This document shows, in pieces, positions 53,258 to 63,619 of a stretch of 64,000 bases of DNA. The number at the start of each line of letters is the position of its first letter. Position 1 is the stretch's first letter. Source of the DNA: Gallionella sp. (lineage in GTDB: Bacteria > Pseudomonadota > Gammaproteobacteria > Burkholderiales > Gallionellaceae). Location: assembly GCA_028699065.1 (NCBI GenBank), contig JAQVVH010000001.1, forward strand, positions 950,326 through 1,014,325, in the 5' to 3' direction. The notes beneath the pieces are model-generated. The model saw only the letters and a list, made by a program, of their open reading frames with translations. It was not told the origin of the DNA and ran no database searches. Made by a program: the position numbers and the translations under genes.

Positions 53258-54418
53258 TCAGCCGTTGGCGCCGAACATCATGCGTTTGGCGACAAAGGTT
53301 TTGGCGGGACTCAGGCAATCCAGCAGGCTGAGTGAGGCGGCACGGCCGCTGTCGAGCAGGGCGAAATCATTGGAAAACAGCCGGACGAGGCCGTCGGTGA
53401 AGCGGATGCCGGCGTTGCGATCCAGCTTTCGTTGTGCACAATACTCGGCCAGCATGGCGGCCGATCCAATCGTTCCGGGTGCGCCGTCGAGCAGGGTTTG
53501 CGCGAGCGCCCAGGCGTCGCGGACCCCCATGTTAAATCCCTGCCCCGCAACTGGATGCAGGGTTTGCGCGGCGTTGCCGACCAGCACGGTGTGCGGCAGC
53601 GGCGTTACCTTTGGTGCGCGACGCAACCCGAGCGGGAAGCAGCTGCGCTTGCCCACTTCGAGAAATTTCCCCACCCGATCGCCAAAATGTTCGTGCAGAC
53701 GATCGAGAAACTCCAGCTCCGACCACCCCAGCATTTGCTGAGCCTCCGCATGCGGCGCGGTCCAGACCAACTCGTAGCCATTCTGATAGGGCAACAAAGC
53801 CAGCGGGCCCTGGGAAGTGAAACGCTCGAAGGCGGTGTCCGGCTGCGTTGACTGGCAAGTGACGTGGGTAATAACGGCACTTTGACCATAGTCCCGGGTT
53901 TCTGCCGGGAAACGCTGCGCCAGTAACTTACCCCCGTCCGCGACAACGGCGAGCTTGGTGTGCAGTGTGTGTTCGGTTTCATTTTCGCGATAGCCGATGA
54001 CGGCCTGCCCGGTTTCACCCTCCAGCCGGGTGACGACCGCGCCGTAGGTAACGCGCGTTCCGCCACGCTGCATTGCAGCATCCAGTGCATTGTGCAACTC
54101 GGGATAGGGCAGAACGTAGCCAAGATCGGGTACCCGCAGTTCTTCGGCGTGCAATAGCGCCCGGCCAAAACTCTTGCGCTGGGAAATGTGAATGGTGCGA
54201 ATTCGGGATACGGCACGCAGCGCGTTCCAGACGCCGAGCCGTTGCAACAGCAGCCGGCTACCGTAGGACAAGGCAAGTGCGCGGGCGTCGCTGCTGGGCA
54301 GGCCCGGAGCGCGCGCTTCCAGCACGCGCACATCCAGATCTCCCTGTTGCAGTGCCACCGCGAGCGCCGCACCGACCGGCCCGCCGCCGATGATGGCGAC
54401 ATCGCAATGTTCAGTCAT
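53258..54418 (-). CDS. UbiH/UbiF-family ubiquinone hydroxylase
   Basis: A 386-residue FAD monooxygenase of the ubiquinone biosynthesis hydroxylase family. It has FAD motif VAIIGGGPVGAALAVAL, ARALALSYGSRLLLQRLG and the C-terminal GNAAQTLHPVAGQGFNMGVRDAWAL typical of UbiH/UbiF/UbiI. Which ring position it hydroxylates cannot be told from sequence alone; its place after pepP matches ubiH in E. coli (pepP-ubiH). The ATG at 54418 overlaps pepP by 8 bp. Last gene of amgK-murU-pepP-ubiH. Confidence 0.92.
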   Translation of the reverse strand: MTEHCDVAIIGGGPVGAALAVALQQGDLDVRVLEARAPGLPSSDARALALSYGSRLLLQRLGVWNALRAVSRIRTIHISQRKSFGRALLHAEELRVPDLGYVLPYPELHNALDAAMQRGGTRVTYGAVVTRLEGETGQAVIGYRENETEHTLHTKLAVVADGGKLLAQRFPAETRDYGQSAVITHVTCQSTQPDTAFERFTSQGPLALLPYQNGYELVWTAPHAEAQQMLGWSELEFLDRLHEHFGDRVGKFLEVGKRSCFPLGLRRAPKVTPLPHTVLVGNAAQTLHPVAGQGFNMGVRDAWALAQTLLDGAPGTIGSAAMLAEYCAQRKLDRNAGIRFTDGLVRLFSNDFALLDSGRAASLSLLDCLSPAKTFVAKRMMFGANG

Positions 54419-55727
54419 GGCGTATCCACTCCTCGATGTCGTTAATGGATTTGGGTGTGGCATCGGTCAGTACTTCGTTGCCTTCCGCGGTGATCAGCAC
54501 ATCGTCCTCGATGCGGATGCCAATATTCCAAAACGCCAGCGGCACATCGTCTGCCGGACGTATATAACAGCCGGGCTCGACGGTCAGGGTCATGCCTGAC
54601 TCAAACTGGCGCCAGTGGTCGTCAACCTTGTAATCGCCGACATCGTGAACATCCATGCCCAGCCAATGTCCGGTGCGGTGCATGTAAAACCGTTTGTAGC
54701 TTTCACTTTCGAGCACCGAATCAACGCTGCCATGGCACAGCTTCAGATCAATGAAGCCTTGGGCCAGCACACGCAGTGCAGCTTGATGCGGCTCGTCCCA
54801 GGTATGCCCGATGCGGGCGTGTGCGATGGCTTCCATCTGGGCCGCGAGCACGACCTCGTAGACCGCTTTCTGCGTACCGGAAAAGCGGCCGCTGACGGGG
54901 AATGTCCTCGTGATGTCGGCGGCATAGCCTTCAATTTCACAACCGGCATCGATGAGCAGCAGATCGTTGTCGCGTAGCCTGCTGTGGTTGGCTACGTAGT
55001 GCAGGACGCAGGCATTGGCGCCGGCCGCAACAATAGTCGGGTAGGCCGGATGGCGCGCACCGTGCCGGCAAAATTCGTGCAATAGCTCGGCTTCGATTTC
55101 ATATTCGAACATGCCGGCGCGGACGGTGCGCATGGCACGCTTGTGTGCTTGCGCGGAAATCTGTGCGGCACGCCGCAGGATGTCTTTTTCGTGCGCATCC
55201 TTGCGCAAGCGCATGTCATGCAGCATGCCACGAATGTCATGCAGCCGTTCCGGCGCCCGTATGCCGGAGCGGATTTTGGATTGCACGCGGCGGCGTAATT
55301 CAAACAGGCGTTCGTCCCAGGTCGGGTTGGCTCCCAGCGGGTAGAACAGCGTCGGCTGATTGCCCAGCAGGGTTTCCAGCCGCTCATCCAATTCTTCTAT
55401 GGGATAGGCGACATCAAGCCCGAGCTCTTCGACGGCCGCCTCCGGACCAAGCCGGTGACCGTCCCAGATTTCACGCTCGAGATCCTTGCGGCGGCAAAAT
55501 AGTATGGAACGGGATTCGCTTCCGGCGGCAATCAGCACGAGCACCGCTTCCGGCTCGGTAAAGCCAGTGAGGTAATAAAAATTACTGTCGTGCCGGTAGG
55601 CATAGTGCGTGTCGCCGTTGCGTTCGACTTCCTCGGCGGTGGGGATGACGGCGATGCCCAGCTGCATTTGTTGCAGCAGGCATTCACGGCGTTGGCGGTA
55701 AAGACGGGCGTCAGTCATGTGCGGCAT
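54411..55727 (-). CDS. pepP: Xaa-Pro aminopeptidase
   Basis: A 438-residue M24B metallopeptidase that removes the N-terminal residue before proline. The N-terminal domain has [19 protein letters not shown]. The pita-bread catalytic domain carries the dimetal ligands: [20 protein letters not shown] (two Asp), [12 protein letters not shown] (His), LTVEPGCYI (Glu) and [10 protein letters not shown] (Glu). The ATG at 55727 has GAAG upstream and is preferred to the ATG at 55718. It overlaps the murU stop. Confidence 0.95.
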   Translation of the reverse strand: MPHMTDARLYRQRRECLLQQMQLGIAVIPTAEEVERNGDTHYAYRHDSNFYYLTGFTEPEAVLVLIAAGSESRSILFCRRKDLEREIWDGHRLGPEAAVEELGLDVAYPIEELDERLETLLGNQPTLFYPLGANPTWDERLFELRRRVQSKIRSGIRAPERLHDIRGMLHDMRLRKDAHEKDILRRAAQISAQAHKRAMRTVRAGMFEYEIEAELLHEFCRHGARHPAYPTIVAAGANACVLHYVANHSRLRDNDLLLIDAGCEIEGYAADITRTFPVSGRFSGTQKAVYEVVLAAQMEAIAHARIGHTWDEPHQAALRVLAQGFIDLKLCHGSVDSVLESESYKRFYMHRTGHWLGMDVHDVGDYKVDDHWRQFESGMTLTVEPGCYIRPADDVPLAFWNIGIRIEDDVLITAEGNEVLTDATPKSINDIEEWIRHD

Positions 55728-56409
55728 TGTGCTTCGCGCGTAATCTCTTGTCGAGTTCGGTCAGCCGTTCGGGTGTGCCGATGTCCAGCCATATTCCGTC
55801 GTGATATTCACCGCTGACATGTCCGTATGCGATTTGCTCGCGCAACAGGGGTGCGAGCGGCGCTTTGCTGCCGCGCGGGATGTTGGCGAACAGTGTCGGC
55901 TTGTATAGTCCGATGCCGCTGAAAGTGAATTTGGGCGCACCATCGATGACGCGCTGCTCCTGCAGTCCAAAATCACCCTGGGGGTTGTGCGCGGGATTTT
56001 CGACCAGAACAAGATGAGCGAGGTCATCGCTGTTGGCAAGTGTCGCGGCGTGTCCCGGCAGAGGGCTGAAATCATAATCACAATAGATATCGCCGTTGAT
56101 AACGGCGAAGGGCTGCTCACCCAGGCGCGGCAGCGCGAAGGCAATGCCACCCGCGGTTTCCAGTGCTGCGCCCTCGTTCGAGTAACTAATGCTGGCGCCA
56201 AACCGGCTGCCATCGCCCAGTGACTGTTCGATCTGCTGGCCGAGGTGAGCGTGGTTGATCACCAGATCGGTGATGCCGGCGGCAACCAGACGTTCGATGT
56301 GCCAGACGATGAGCGGTTTACCGCCGGCGGCCAACAATGGTTTGGGGGTGTGATCGGTGAGCGGGCGCATGCGTTCGCCGCGTCCCGCCGCCAAAATCAT
56401 CGCTTTCAT
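55711..56409 (-). CDS. murU: N-acetylmuramate-1-phosphate uridylyltransferase
   Basis: A 232-residue nucleotidyltransferase: [23 protein letters not shown] is the nucleotide-binding start, [12 protein letters not shown] the metal-binding Asp region, and [12 protein letters not shown] the end motif. With AmgK it turns MurNAc 1-phosphate into UDP-MurNAc, bypassing de novo synthesis and its fosfomycin-sensitive step. Assignment rests on the adjacent amgK; by sequence alone it could be another hexose-1-P uridylyltransferase. The ATG at 56409 overlaps the amgK stop (TAATG). Confidence 0.9.
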   Translation of the reverse strand: MKAMILAAGRGERMRPLTDHTPKPLLAAGGKPLIVWHIERLVAAGITDLVINHAHLGQQIEQSLGDGSRFGASISYSNEGAALETAGGIAFALPRLGEQPFAVINGDIYCDYDFSPLPGHAATLANSDDLAHLVLVENPAHNPQGDFGLQEQRVIDGAPKFTFSGIGLYKPTLFANIPRGSKAPLAPLLREQIAYGHVSGEYHDGIWLDIGTPERLTELDKRLRAKHNAAHD

Positions 56410-57407
56410 TAAAAGCTGTAACCTTCCGTGATTACCTGCGGATGCAGTTCCTCTAGCAAGACCTGGAGCGGTTTGAGGTCGATGTAACGGGCGCAGGCAC
56501 TGTGCAGATATTCGAATACCAGCGGCATGTCTTTCAAATAGCCCGCCTTGCCGTCGCGGTGATACAGGCGCGCAAAGATGCCCAGTACTTTGATGTGACG
56601 CTGTACGCCCATCATTTCGTAATCGCGATAGAACTCGCCGAAATCTTCCCGCACGGGTAAGCCGGCCTTGCGTGCCTTTTCCCAGTAACGGATCAGCCAG
56701 TCCATGATGTCCGCTTCTTCCCATCGGATGTAGGCATCCTTGAAGAGGGAGGCGAGGTCGTAGGTGATCGGACCGTAGACTGCATCCTGAAAATCCAGAA
56801 TGCCGGGATTGTTGTCCGGCACGTGCATGAGGTTGCGCGAATGATAGTCACGGTGCACATATACGGACGGCTGGGCGAGGTTGTTGGCCAGAATGCGGCG
56901 AAAACTCTCTTCCAGTACGGCGTGCTGTTTTTCGCTGAGAGTCACTCCCAGATGTTTGCTTACATACCATTCCGGGAACAATTCCAGTTCGCGACGTAAC
57001 AAGGCTTGGTCGTAGGCGGGTAGATGGTCGGGGCTGGAGGCGAGCTGGATTTGAATCAGTGCATCCGTGGCCGCGCCATAAAGTGTTCGGGCATTCTCCC
57101 GTCCCAGTATTTGCAAATAGGTGGTGCTGCCGAGGTCGGAAAGTAACAGAAAGCCCTGTTCCAGATTTCGGGCGTGGATATGCGGCACGTGCACGCCGGC
57201 ACTTTCAAACAATTCGGCCACGTGCAGAAACGGGCGGCAGTCTTCATGTTCTGGTGGGGCATCCATGGCGACGAGACTTGTGCCGTCCGCAAAACTGACC
57301 CGGAAATAGCGTCTGAAGCTGGCGTCGGCCGAGGCGGGCGCAAGAGAAAACGGGCGATCCGGATGCAGGGCGTGCAACCAGGTGGTGAGTTGTTCGATGC
57401 GTTGCAT
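56409..57407 (-). CDS. amgK: N-acetylmuramate/N-acetylglucosamine kinase
   Basis: A 332-residue anomeric sugar kinase of the aminoglycoside phosphotransferase fold. It has [15 protein letters not shown] near 25-39, the catalytic loop [12 protein letters not shown] and the metal-binding [19 protein letters not shown]. AmgK phosphorylates C1 of MurNAc for recycling. The start at 57407 is chosen over an in-frame ATG at 57452, which would overlap the promoter of lptD. First gene of the minus-strand amgK-murU-pepP-ubiH group, 57 bp from the divergent lptD. Confidence 0.92.
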   Translation of the reverse strand: MQRIEQLTTWLHALHPDRPFSLAPASADASFRRYFRVSFADGTSLVAMDAPPEHEDCRPFLHVAELFESAGVHVPHIHARNLEQGFLLLSDLGSTTYLQILGRENARTLYGAATDALIQIQLASSPDHLPAYDQALLRRELELFPEWYVSKHLGVTLSEKQHAVLEESFRRILANNLAQPSVYVHRDYHSRNLMHVPDNNPGILDFQDAVYGPITYDLASLFKDAYIRWEEADIMDWLIRYWEKARKAGLPVREDFGEFYRDYEMMGVQRHIKVLGIFARLYHRDGKAGYLKDMPLVFEYLHSACARYIDLKPLQVLLEELHPQVITEGYSF

Positions 57408-57464
57408 AAAAGGCGGTGGAATATTAGTGATAAACTCGCGCCAGTTTACCATCTAAGTTTTGTC

Positions 57465-59678
57465 ATGCGTCTTCCCCTCGGGCTGGTTTTGCTGCTGCTG
57501 CCGTCTGTCTTTGCGTCTATCGCAAGGGCGGAGGAACCGCTGCAGCTCAAACTCGACAAAACCTTCATGTCGCTGCCGGAATCGGCAGAAGAAACGCCGG
57601 CCTTTGTTGAGGCCGACCAGCTGACCGGCAAGAAAGAAAACCAGATCGAAGCCACCGGAAATGCGATTTTGCGCAAACGCGGCCAGTCCATTCGTGCCGA
57701 CCGGCTGCTGTATTTCCAGGACACCGAGGATCTGGACGCCGAGGGATCGGTCGTCGTTGAGCAGGCGGGCAACACCATGAGTGGTCCGCATTTGCTGCTC
57801 AATCTGGATAGCGGAGCCGGGCTGATGACCCAACCCGTTTATTTCATTGCGGAAAATTCCAGCCGGGGACGGGCGGATGTGATGCATATTCAGGACGCGC
57901 AGCACTACACCCTGGAAAATGCGACCTACACGACTTGTCGTGCGGATGATGAAGACTGGTTGTTGCGTATGCGCGGTTTGGATATTGACCGTAAAAACGA
58001 TATCGGGGTGGCGCATCACGCTTGGGTGGAATTTATGGGCGCCCCCCTGCTCTATTCCCCCTGGATGGACTTTCCTTTATCCGATCGGCGTAAATCCGGT
58101 TTTCTCGCCCCGGTATTTGGCAGCACGACTCAGGGCGGAACGGATCTCAGTCTGAGCTATTACTGGAATATTGCGCCCAATTTTGACGCAACGTTTTCGC
58201 CAAGGGTGATGACCAAGCGCGGTGTTTTGTTAAACAACGAATTTCGTTATCTCGAACCGGATTATGCCGGTGAGCTGCATCTCGATGTGTTGCCCACGGA
58301 TCGGCTCGCCAACCGCAGCCGGAGCCATGTGTCTCTGATGCATGCCCATAATCTGGGAGGGGGCTTCAGTAGCCACCTCAATCTCAATCGGGTTTCGGAT
58401 GATGGGTATTACCGGGATCTGGCCGATTCGGTGACGACGACCTCGCAGGTCAACCTGCTGCGCGAGGGGACGCTGAACTATGCCGCCGGCGGGTGGAATG
58501 CCACGGCGCGCGTGCAGCGTTACCAGACCTTGCAGGACCCGGCGGCGCCCATCGTGACGCCCTATGCGCGACTACCGCAGCTGACCCTGGGTTCGCAGCA
58601 GCGCATTTCGTGGGCCGATCTTGCTTTTGCCGGAGAATACGTGGATTTCAGCCATCCGACGCTGGTCAATGCCCAGCGCCTAGTGCTGAATCCGAGCGTC
58701 AGCGTACCGCTGATTCGGGATCCGGCTTACTATCTGACGCCAAAATTCAGTGCGCACAGTACCTATTACAGCATGAGTGCAAACAACGCGGCCGCGTTGC
58801 CGAACGCTTCGCGTACTTTGCCAATCTTCAGCCTCGACAGCGGCATGGCTTTCGAGCGCGACTGGCAGCTATTCGGTAACGATTATCTGCATACCTTGGA
58901 ACCCCGGGTTTTTTATGTCTATGTGCCGTACCAGGATCAGAGCCAGTTGCCCAACTTTGACTCGGCTCAAGCCGATTTCAGCTTTACCCAGATGTTTGCT
59001 GAAAACCGTTTTTTCGGTAGTGACCGGATTGGCGACGCAAATCAAGTTACGGTGGCAGTAACCTCACGGTTGCTTTCCCAGCAAAATGGGATGGAGCGCC
59101 TGAAACTGACGCTGGGGGAGCGGTTCAGCTTTAGTCCGCCGCGTGTCAATCTGGTGACTCCGGCGGTGAGTACAAACCGCTCCGATATTTTGCTGGGTGC
59201 CAGCGGACAGCTGACTGATGCCTGGTCTCTGGATGGGGAATGGCAATACGATCCGAATCAATCCCAGACCCAGCGCTATAACGTTTCTGCCCGATTTCGG
59301 CCGGAGAGCGGCAAGGTCATCAACTTGGGCTACCGATTTACCCGAAATACGCTGCGACAGGCGGATATTTCAACACAATGGCCTTTATCGCATCGCTGGC
59401 ATGCCGTGGCCCGCTGGAATTACTCTTTCCAGGACAGGCGTCTTTTGGAGGGAATTGTGGGGCTTGAGTATAATCAGGACTGTTGGACGTTCCGCCTCGT
59501 GGCTCAGCGTTTTACGGTCGGTACCCAACAAATCAATACGGGCATTTTCGTCCAGCTTGAGTTGAACGATTTGGTCAAGGTGGGTTCAGACCCGCTGCAA
59601 ATACTCAAGAAAAGTGTTCCCGGCTATACCAAACTGAACGACAAACCGGTCGAAAAAACCACGCAAGTGTTGCGTTGA
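57465..59678 (+). CDS. lptD: LPS-assembly protein LptD
   Basis: A 737-residue outer-membrane barrel that inserts LPS into the outer leaflet with LptE. A signal peptide (LPLGLVLLLLPSVFASIARA) is followed by an OstA/jellyroll domain (about 45-180) with VEADQLTGKKENQIEATGNA, then a long barrel with many beta strands. Only two cysteines occur, near 158 (TTCRADD) and near 672 (NQDCWTF); E. coli has four. These two can form the one essential interdomain disulfide. The frame is open far upstream, antisense to amgK, but the signal peptide fixes the ATG at 57465. surA follows 13 bp later. Confidence 0.96.
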   Translation: MRLPLGLVLLLLPSVFASIARAEEPLQLKLDKTFMSLPESAEETPAFVEADQLTGKKENQIEATGNAILRKRGQSIRADRLLYFQDTEDLDAEGSVVVEQAGNTMSGPHLLLNLDSGAGLMTQPVYFIAENSSRGRADVMHIQDAQHYTLENATYTTCRADDEDWLLRMRGLDIDRKNDIGVAHHAWVEFMGAPLLYSPWMDFPLSDRRKSGFLAPVFGSTTQGGTDLSLSYYWNIAPNFDATFSPRVMTKRGVLLNNEFRYLEPDYAGELHLDVLPTDRLANRSRSHVSLMHAHNLGGGFSSHLNLNRVSDDGYYRDLADSVTTTSQVNLLREGTLNYAAGGWNATARVQRYQTLQDPAAPIVTPYARLPQLTLGSQQRISWADLAFAGEYVDFSHPTLVNAQRLVLNPSVSVPLIRDPAYYLTPKFSAHSTYYSMSANNAAALPNASRTLPIFSLDSGMAFERDWQLFGNDYLHTLEPRVFYVYVPYQDQSQLPNFDSAQADFSFTQMFAENRFFGSDRIGDANQVTVAVTSRLLSQQNGMERLKLTLGERFSFSPPRVNLVTPAVSTNRSDILLGASGQLTDAWSLDGEWQYDPNQSQTQRYNVSARFRPESGKVINLGYRFTRNTLRQADISTQWPLSHRWHAVARWNYSFQDRRLLEGIVGLEYNQDCWTFRLVAQRFTVGTQQINTGIFVQLELNDLVKVGSDPLQILKKSVPGYTKLNDKPVEKTTQVLR

Positions 59679-59691
59679 GGATAAAGAAAAA

Positions 59692-61008
59692 ATGATGCAA
59701 AAAATCCGCTTGATCTGTGCCCTGGCTTGGCTGGGTCTTTCAACCGCAGGCATTGCCGCCGAATCGGACCCTCAAAAACAGGTCGCCGTGGTGGACGGCA
59801 TCGTGGCGGTTGTTAATGACGATGTGATTACCCGGCACGAGCTGGATGATCGGTTGCAGACGGTTGAAGCCCAGCTGCGCCGTCAGGGCACGCCCCTGCC
59901 GGAGGGTGATGTACTCGAGAAGCAGATTCTCGAACGCATGATTACCGACAAGTTGCAAATGCAGTTCGCCAAAGAAAGCGGCATCCGGGTGGATGATACC
60001 CAGCTGGATATGGCACTGACCCGCATTGCGCAACAGAACGGATTGGCGACTCAAGCGGAATTCCGTACCAAACTCGAGGAGCAGGGCATCGACTTCAATA
60101 AATTCCGGGAGGAAATTCGGAGTGAGATTATCTCCACCCGGCTGCGCGAGCGTGAGGTGGAAAGCAAGCTGGTGATCAGCGATACTGAAGTCGATAATTA
60201 CCTGTCCAATAAGGCCAAGATGGGCGGCGGAAATGAAGAGCTGCATTTGGCGCATATTTTGGTCGTTGTGCCTGAACAGGCGAGTGCGGACAAAATTCAG
60301 GCCGCGCGTGACAAAGCCGACCGTGCGCTGGCTCAGCTGCAATCTGGCGCCGATTTTGCCCAGGTCGCCGCAGGCAGTTCCGATGCCAAGGATGCGCTGA
60401 ATGGGGGTGACCTCGGTTGGCGTCCCGCAGACCGGATTCCGCCTGCATTTTTGTCCGAGCTGCAAAATCTCAAAGCTGGCGAGACGACGACGGTTTTGCG
60501 GAGTCCCAGCGGGTTCCACATCCTTAAGCTGATCGACAAGCGCAGCGGCGAAGCACCGGTAGTCATTACCCAGACACATGCGCGCCATATCCTGATCAAA
60601 ACGAGTGAGATTGTGTCGGACACCGAAGCACGGCGCCGTCTGATGGAGATTAAAACCCGTATTGAAGCCGGCGCCGATTTTGCCGATCAGGCCAAGCGTT
60701 TTTCCCAAGACGGGAGTGCCCAGCAAGGCGGCGATCTGGGCTGGCTCTCGCCGGGACAGACTGTGCCGGAATTCGAGGCTCTCCTGAACGGTTTACAGCC
60801 CGGTATGATCGGCGCGACACAAACCCAGTTCGGCTGGCATTTGGTGCAGGTGCTCGAACGCAGGAATACGGATGTAAGCGAGCAGCAGCGCCGGCAGCAG
60901 GCGAGAGTCGCGATCGGCACATTCAAATCGGATGAGCTGTATCAGGACTGGTTGCGCCAGCTGCGCGATCGGGCCTACATCGAATACCGGGCCGATGAGA
61001 ATAGCTGA
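59692..61008 (+). CDS. surA: periplasmic chaperone and peptidyl-prolyl isomerase SurA
   Basis: A 438-residue chaperone for outer-membrane proteins, including LptD. A signal peptide ends near AGIAA. The N-domain (about 28-170) has VDGIVAVVNDDVITRHELDD. Two parvulin domains follow, starting ELHLAHILVVVPE (about 182) and HARHILIKTSEIV (about 300), each with the GGDLGW motif. The C-terminal helix completes the fold. Two adjacent ATGs (59692 and 59695) are possible. The gene order lptD-surA-pdxA-rsmA is the classical one. Confidence 0.97.
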   Translation: MMQKIRLICALAWLGLSTAGIAAESDPQKQVAVVDGIVAVVNDDVITRHELDDRLQTVEAQLRRQGTPLPEGDVLEKQILERMITDKLQMQFAKESGIRVDDTQLDMALTRIAQQNGLATQAEFRTKLEEQGIDFNKFREEIRSEIISTRLREREVESKLVISDTEVDNYLSNKAKMGGGNEELHLAHILVVVPEQASADKIQAARDKADRALAQLQSGADFAQVAAGSSDAKDALNGGDLGWRPADRIPPAFLSELQNLKAGETTTVLRSPSGFHILKLIDKRSGEAPVVITQTHARHILIKTSEIVSDTEARRRLMEIKTRIEAGADFADQAKRFSQDGSAQQGGDLGWLSPGQTVPEFEALLNGLQPGMIGATQTQFGWHLVQVLERRNTDVSEQQRRQQARVAIGTFKSDELYQDWLRQLRDRAYIEYRADENS

Positions 61009-61011
61009 ACG

Positions 61012-61998
61012 GTGAATACGGCTCAAGATCGGCCGCTGCTGGTGACGTCCGGTGAACCGGCCGGCATTGGGCCGGATCTTTGTGTTCGTCTTGCCCAGGC
61101 CGAAGAGTTGAATTGCGTCGTATTGGGTGATCGCGAACTGTTACGCAGCCGCGCTGCGCGGCTTGGTCTGGCTATTCAGTTTCAGGACTACCGCCCCGGC
61201 TGTTCCGTCGCGCCCAACACAGTTCGCGTTCAACATTTACCCCTGACGGCCGATTGTCAGCCTGGGATGCTCAACCCAAGTAATAGTCAATATGTGCTTG
61301 CCATGTTGCAACAGGCGGCGGAACGTTGTCTGACGGGTGAATTTGCCGGCATGGTGACGGCACCCGTGCACAAGGGCGTCATTAATGACGCCGGCATTCC
61401 GTTTACCGGGCATACCGAATACTTGGCAGAGATGGCCGGCGTGCCGCGGGTCGTCATGATGCTGGTGGGGGGGGGTATGCGGGTGGCGCTGGCGACGACG
61501 CATCTGCCTTTGCGTGCGGTGCCGGATGCTATTACGCCCACCCTGCTGGAGAGCGTGTTGCGGATTTTGCAGAATGATTTGCGGCGGTATTTCGGAATCG
61601 CAGCGCCGCGCATTCTGGTGGCCGGCCTGAATCCGCATGCCGGTGAGGGCGGGCACATGGGCCAAGAGGAGATCGATATCATGATTCCGCTGCTCGACCG
61701 GTTGCGTGCGGAAGGTATGAATGTCAGCGAACCCCTGCCGGCAGATACTCTGTTTGTGGCGCATCGTTTGCGCGACTGCGATGCCGTGCTGGCGATGTAC
61801 CACGACCAGGGTTTACCCGTGCTTAAGCATGCCAGCTTTGGCCAAGGGGTCAACGTGACGCTGGGATTACCGTTCATTCGGACGTCCGTTGATCATGGTA
61901 CGGCGCTTGATTTGGCGGGTAGCGGCAGGGCCGATGGGGGTAGTCTGTTGGCGGCGCTTCGGCTTGCCGCGGAAATGGTCGGGCATGCACGGGCATAA
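61012..61998 (+). CDS. pdxA: 4-hydroxythreonine-4-phosphate dehydrogenase
   Basis: A 328-residue enzyme of the DXP-dependent pyridoxal phosphate pathway. It has [14 protein letters not shown] at the start, [11 protein letters not shown] and GHTEYLAEM in the middle, then metal-binding [15 protein letters not shown] and [14 protein letters not shown]. The start is GTG at 61012, 3 bp after the surA stop. It overlaps rsmA by 14 bp. Confidence 0.96.
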   Translation: MNTAQDRPLLVTSGEPAGIGPDLCVRLAQAEELNCVVLGDRELLRSRAARLGLAIQFQDYRPGCSVAPNTVRVQHLPLTADCQPGMLNPSNSQYVLAMLQQAAERCLTGEFAGMVTAPVHKGVINDAGIPFTGHTEYLAEMAGVPRVVMMLVGGGMRVALATTHLPLRAVPDAITPTLLESVLRILQNDLRRYFGIAAPRILVAGLNPHAGEGGHMGQEEIDIMIPLLDRLRAEGMNVSEPLPADTLFVAHRLRDCDAVLAMYHDQGLPVLKHASFGQGVNVTLGLPFIRTSVDHGTALDLAGSGRADGGSLLAALRLAAEMVGHARA

Positions 61999-62767
61999 AG
62001 CCAAAAAACAGTTCGGACAGAACTTTCTGGTGGATCATCGCATCATCGCCGACATTGTGGATGCCATCCGTCCCGAACCCGGTGATGCCATGGTGGAAAT
62101 TGGTCCCGGTCTGGGAGCGCTGACGCGCCCGTTATTGCAGCGGCTTGACCATTTGCATGTAGTGGAAATCGACCGCGACATCATCGCCCGCCTGCAACGT
62201 GAATATTCACCGGACAAGCTGACCATTCATGCTGGCGATGCGTTGCAGTTTGATTTTGCTGCTCTGCCCGCGCCGCTGCGTATTGTGGGTAATCTGCCTT
62301 ACAACATTTCTTCGCCGCTACTTTTTCATTTTGCCCGTTATGCCGAGCGGGTGCGTGATATGCATTTCATGTTGCAGAATGAGGTGGTAGAGCGCATGGT
62401 GGCGTCGCCGTCGACGCCTGCGTACGGGCGTTTGTCGGTCATGTTGCAATACCGTTTTTACATGGAGAAAATATTGGATGTTCCGCCCGAGTCCTTTCGG
62501 CCGGCACCCAAGGTTGATTCGGCGGTCGTGCGTATGATTCCTCTGCCGGAAGCGGATATTCAGATTGCCAATCCCGGACTCTTTGCGCGCATTGTCAGTG
62601 CGGCGTTTGCACAGCGCCGTAAAACCTTGCGCAATACGCTGCGTGAGTATCTGACTGACGCCGATTTTGGGCAGCTGAATATTGATCCCCAATTGCGGGC
62701 CGAGAATCTCGCGGTTGCCGACTTTGCCGGAATTACGGCACTGCTCGATGATAGAATGGTGGCCTGA
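61985..62767 (+). CDS. rsmA: 16S rRNA (A1518/A1519) dimethyltransferase
   Basis: A 260-residue KsgA-type enzyme that dimethylates two adjacent adenines near the 3' end of 16S rRNA. The N-terminus [11 protein letters not shown] is diagnostic; SAM motif I is [16 protein letters not shown] and the target-base motif is [14 protein letters not shown]. The C-terminal helical part has [13 protein letters not shown]. The ATG at 61985 lies inside the end of pdxA; the longer open frame upstream is pdxA-overlapping and rejected. Confidence 0.97.
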   Translation: MHGHKAKKQFGQNFLVDHRIIADIVDAIRPEPGDAMVEIGPGLGALTRPLLQRLDHLHVVEIDRDIIARLQREYSPDKLTIHAGDALQFDFAALPAPLRIVGNLPYNISSPLLFHFARYAERVRDMHFMLQNEVVERMVASPSTPAYGRLSVMLQYRFYMEKILDVPPESFRPAPKVDSAVVRMIPLPEADIQIANPGLFARIVSAAFAQRRKTLRNTLREYLTDADFGQLNIDPQLRAENLAVADFAGITALLDDRMVA

Positions 62768-62773
62768 TATCAC

Positions 62774-63619
62774 GTGAAACCTATCATGTCCGAGACACTT
62801 CCCTTGGTGATGACTTTTGCCGCGACTGACCCCAGTAGTGGGGCGGGATTGCAGGCCGATTTGCTGACGATTGCCAGTATGGGCTGTCATCCGCTCTCAG
62901 TCGTGACGGCAGTGACGGTGCAGGACACCAGCGGTGTTGATGATGTGCTACCCATCGATCCCGATTGGGTGGCGGATCAGGCGCGTGCCATACTGGAAGA
63001 TGTTCCAGTTGCTGCATTCAAGCTTGGCCTGCTTGGCAGCGTGGAAAATATTGCCGTCATCGCGGAAATCATGGCGGATTATCCGGATATCCCGCTCGTG
63101 CTGGATCCTGTACTCGCCTCCGGGCGCGGCGACGAGTTGGCGAATGAAGACATGCTGGATGCCATGCGCGAGTTGCTGATTCCGCAGTGCACGATCTTGA
63201 CGCCCAATAGCATGGAGGCGCGCCATCTCGCATTGAACGATGCCGACGAACAGGATGATCCCGCACTGGATGAGTGCGCTCGCCGCCTGTTGGGCATGGG
63301 GGCCGAATATGTGCTGATCACCGGTACGCACGAACAATCCCCTAAAGTGATAAACACCCTGTATGCGGACCGGGGCGTTTTGCGCCGCGACGAGTGGGCG
63401 CGTCTGCCCGGGATTTACCACGGCTCAGGCTGTACGCTGGCGTCCGCGATTGCGGCATTGCTGGCACAAAACGTGGATTTACCCGAGGCCGTGCGGGAGG
63501 CGCAGGAATATACCTGGCAGAGTCTCAACGCAGGTTTCCGACCGGGCATGGGGCAGCATATTCCCGATCGTCTGTTCTGGGCACGCGGTCCCGAGGATGA
63601 GTCAAAAAATTCGCATTAG
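62774..63619 (+). CDS. thiD: hydroxymethylpyrimidine/phosphomethylpyrimidine kinase
   Basis: A 281-residue ribokinase-fold enzyme that phosphorylates HMP and HMP-P for thiamine synthesis. It has TFAATDPSSGAGLQADL at the N-terminus, LDPVLASGRGDEL in the middle, LTPNSMEA and the catalytic anion-hole motif YHGSGCTLASAIAALLA. The start is GTG 62774 or ATG 62786 (MSETLP); neither has a clear ribosome-binding site. It overlaps thiE by 23 bp, so the pair is coupled. No TPP riboswitch precedes it here. Confidence 0.95.
   Translation: MKPIMSETLPLVMTFAATDPSSGAGLQADLLTIASMGCHPLSVVTAVTVQDTSGVDDVLPIDPDWVADQARAILEDVPVAAFKLGLLGSVENIAVIAEIMADYPDIPLVLDPVLASGRGDELANEDMLDAMRELLIPQCTILTPNSMEARHLALNDADEQDDPALDECARRLLGMGAEYVLITGTHEQSPKVINTLYADRGVLRRDEWARLPGIYHGSGCTLASAIAALLAQNVDLPEAVREAQEYTWQSLNAGFRPGMGQHIPDRLFWARGPEDESKNSH

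Noticed and set aside
57174-57464. N-terminal extension of lptD
   Set aside because: It is antisense to amgK, and a clear signal peptide begins at ATG 57465.
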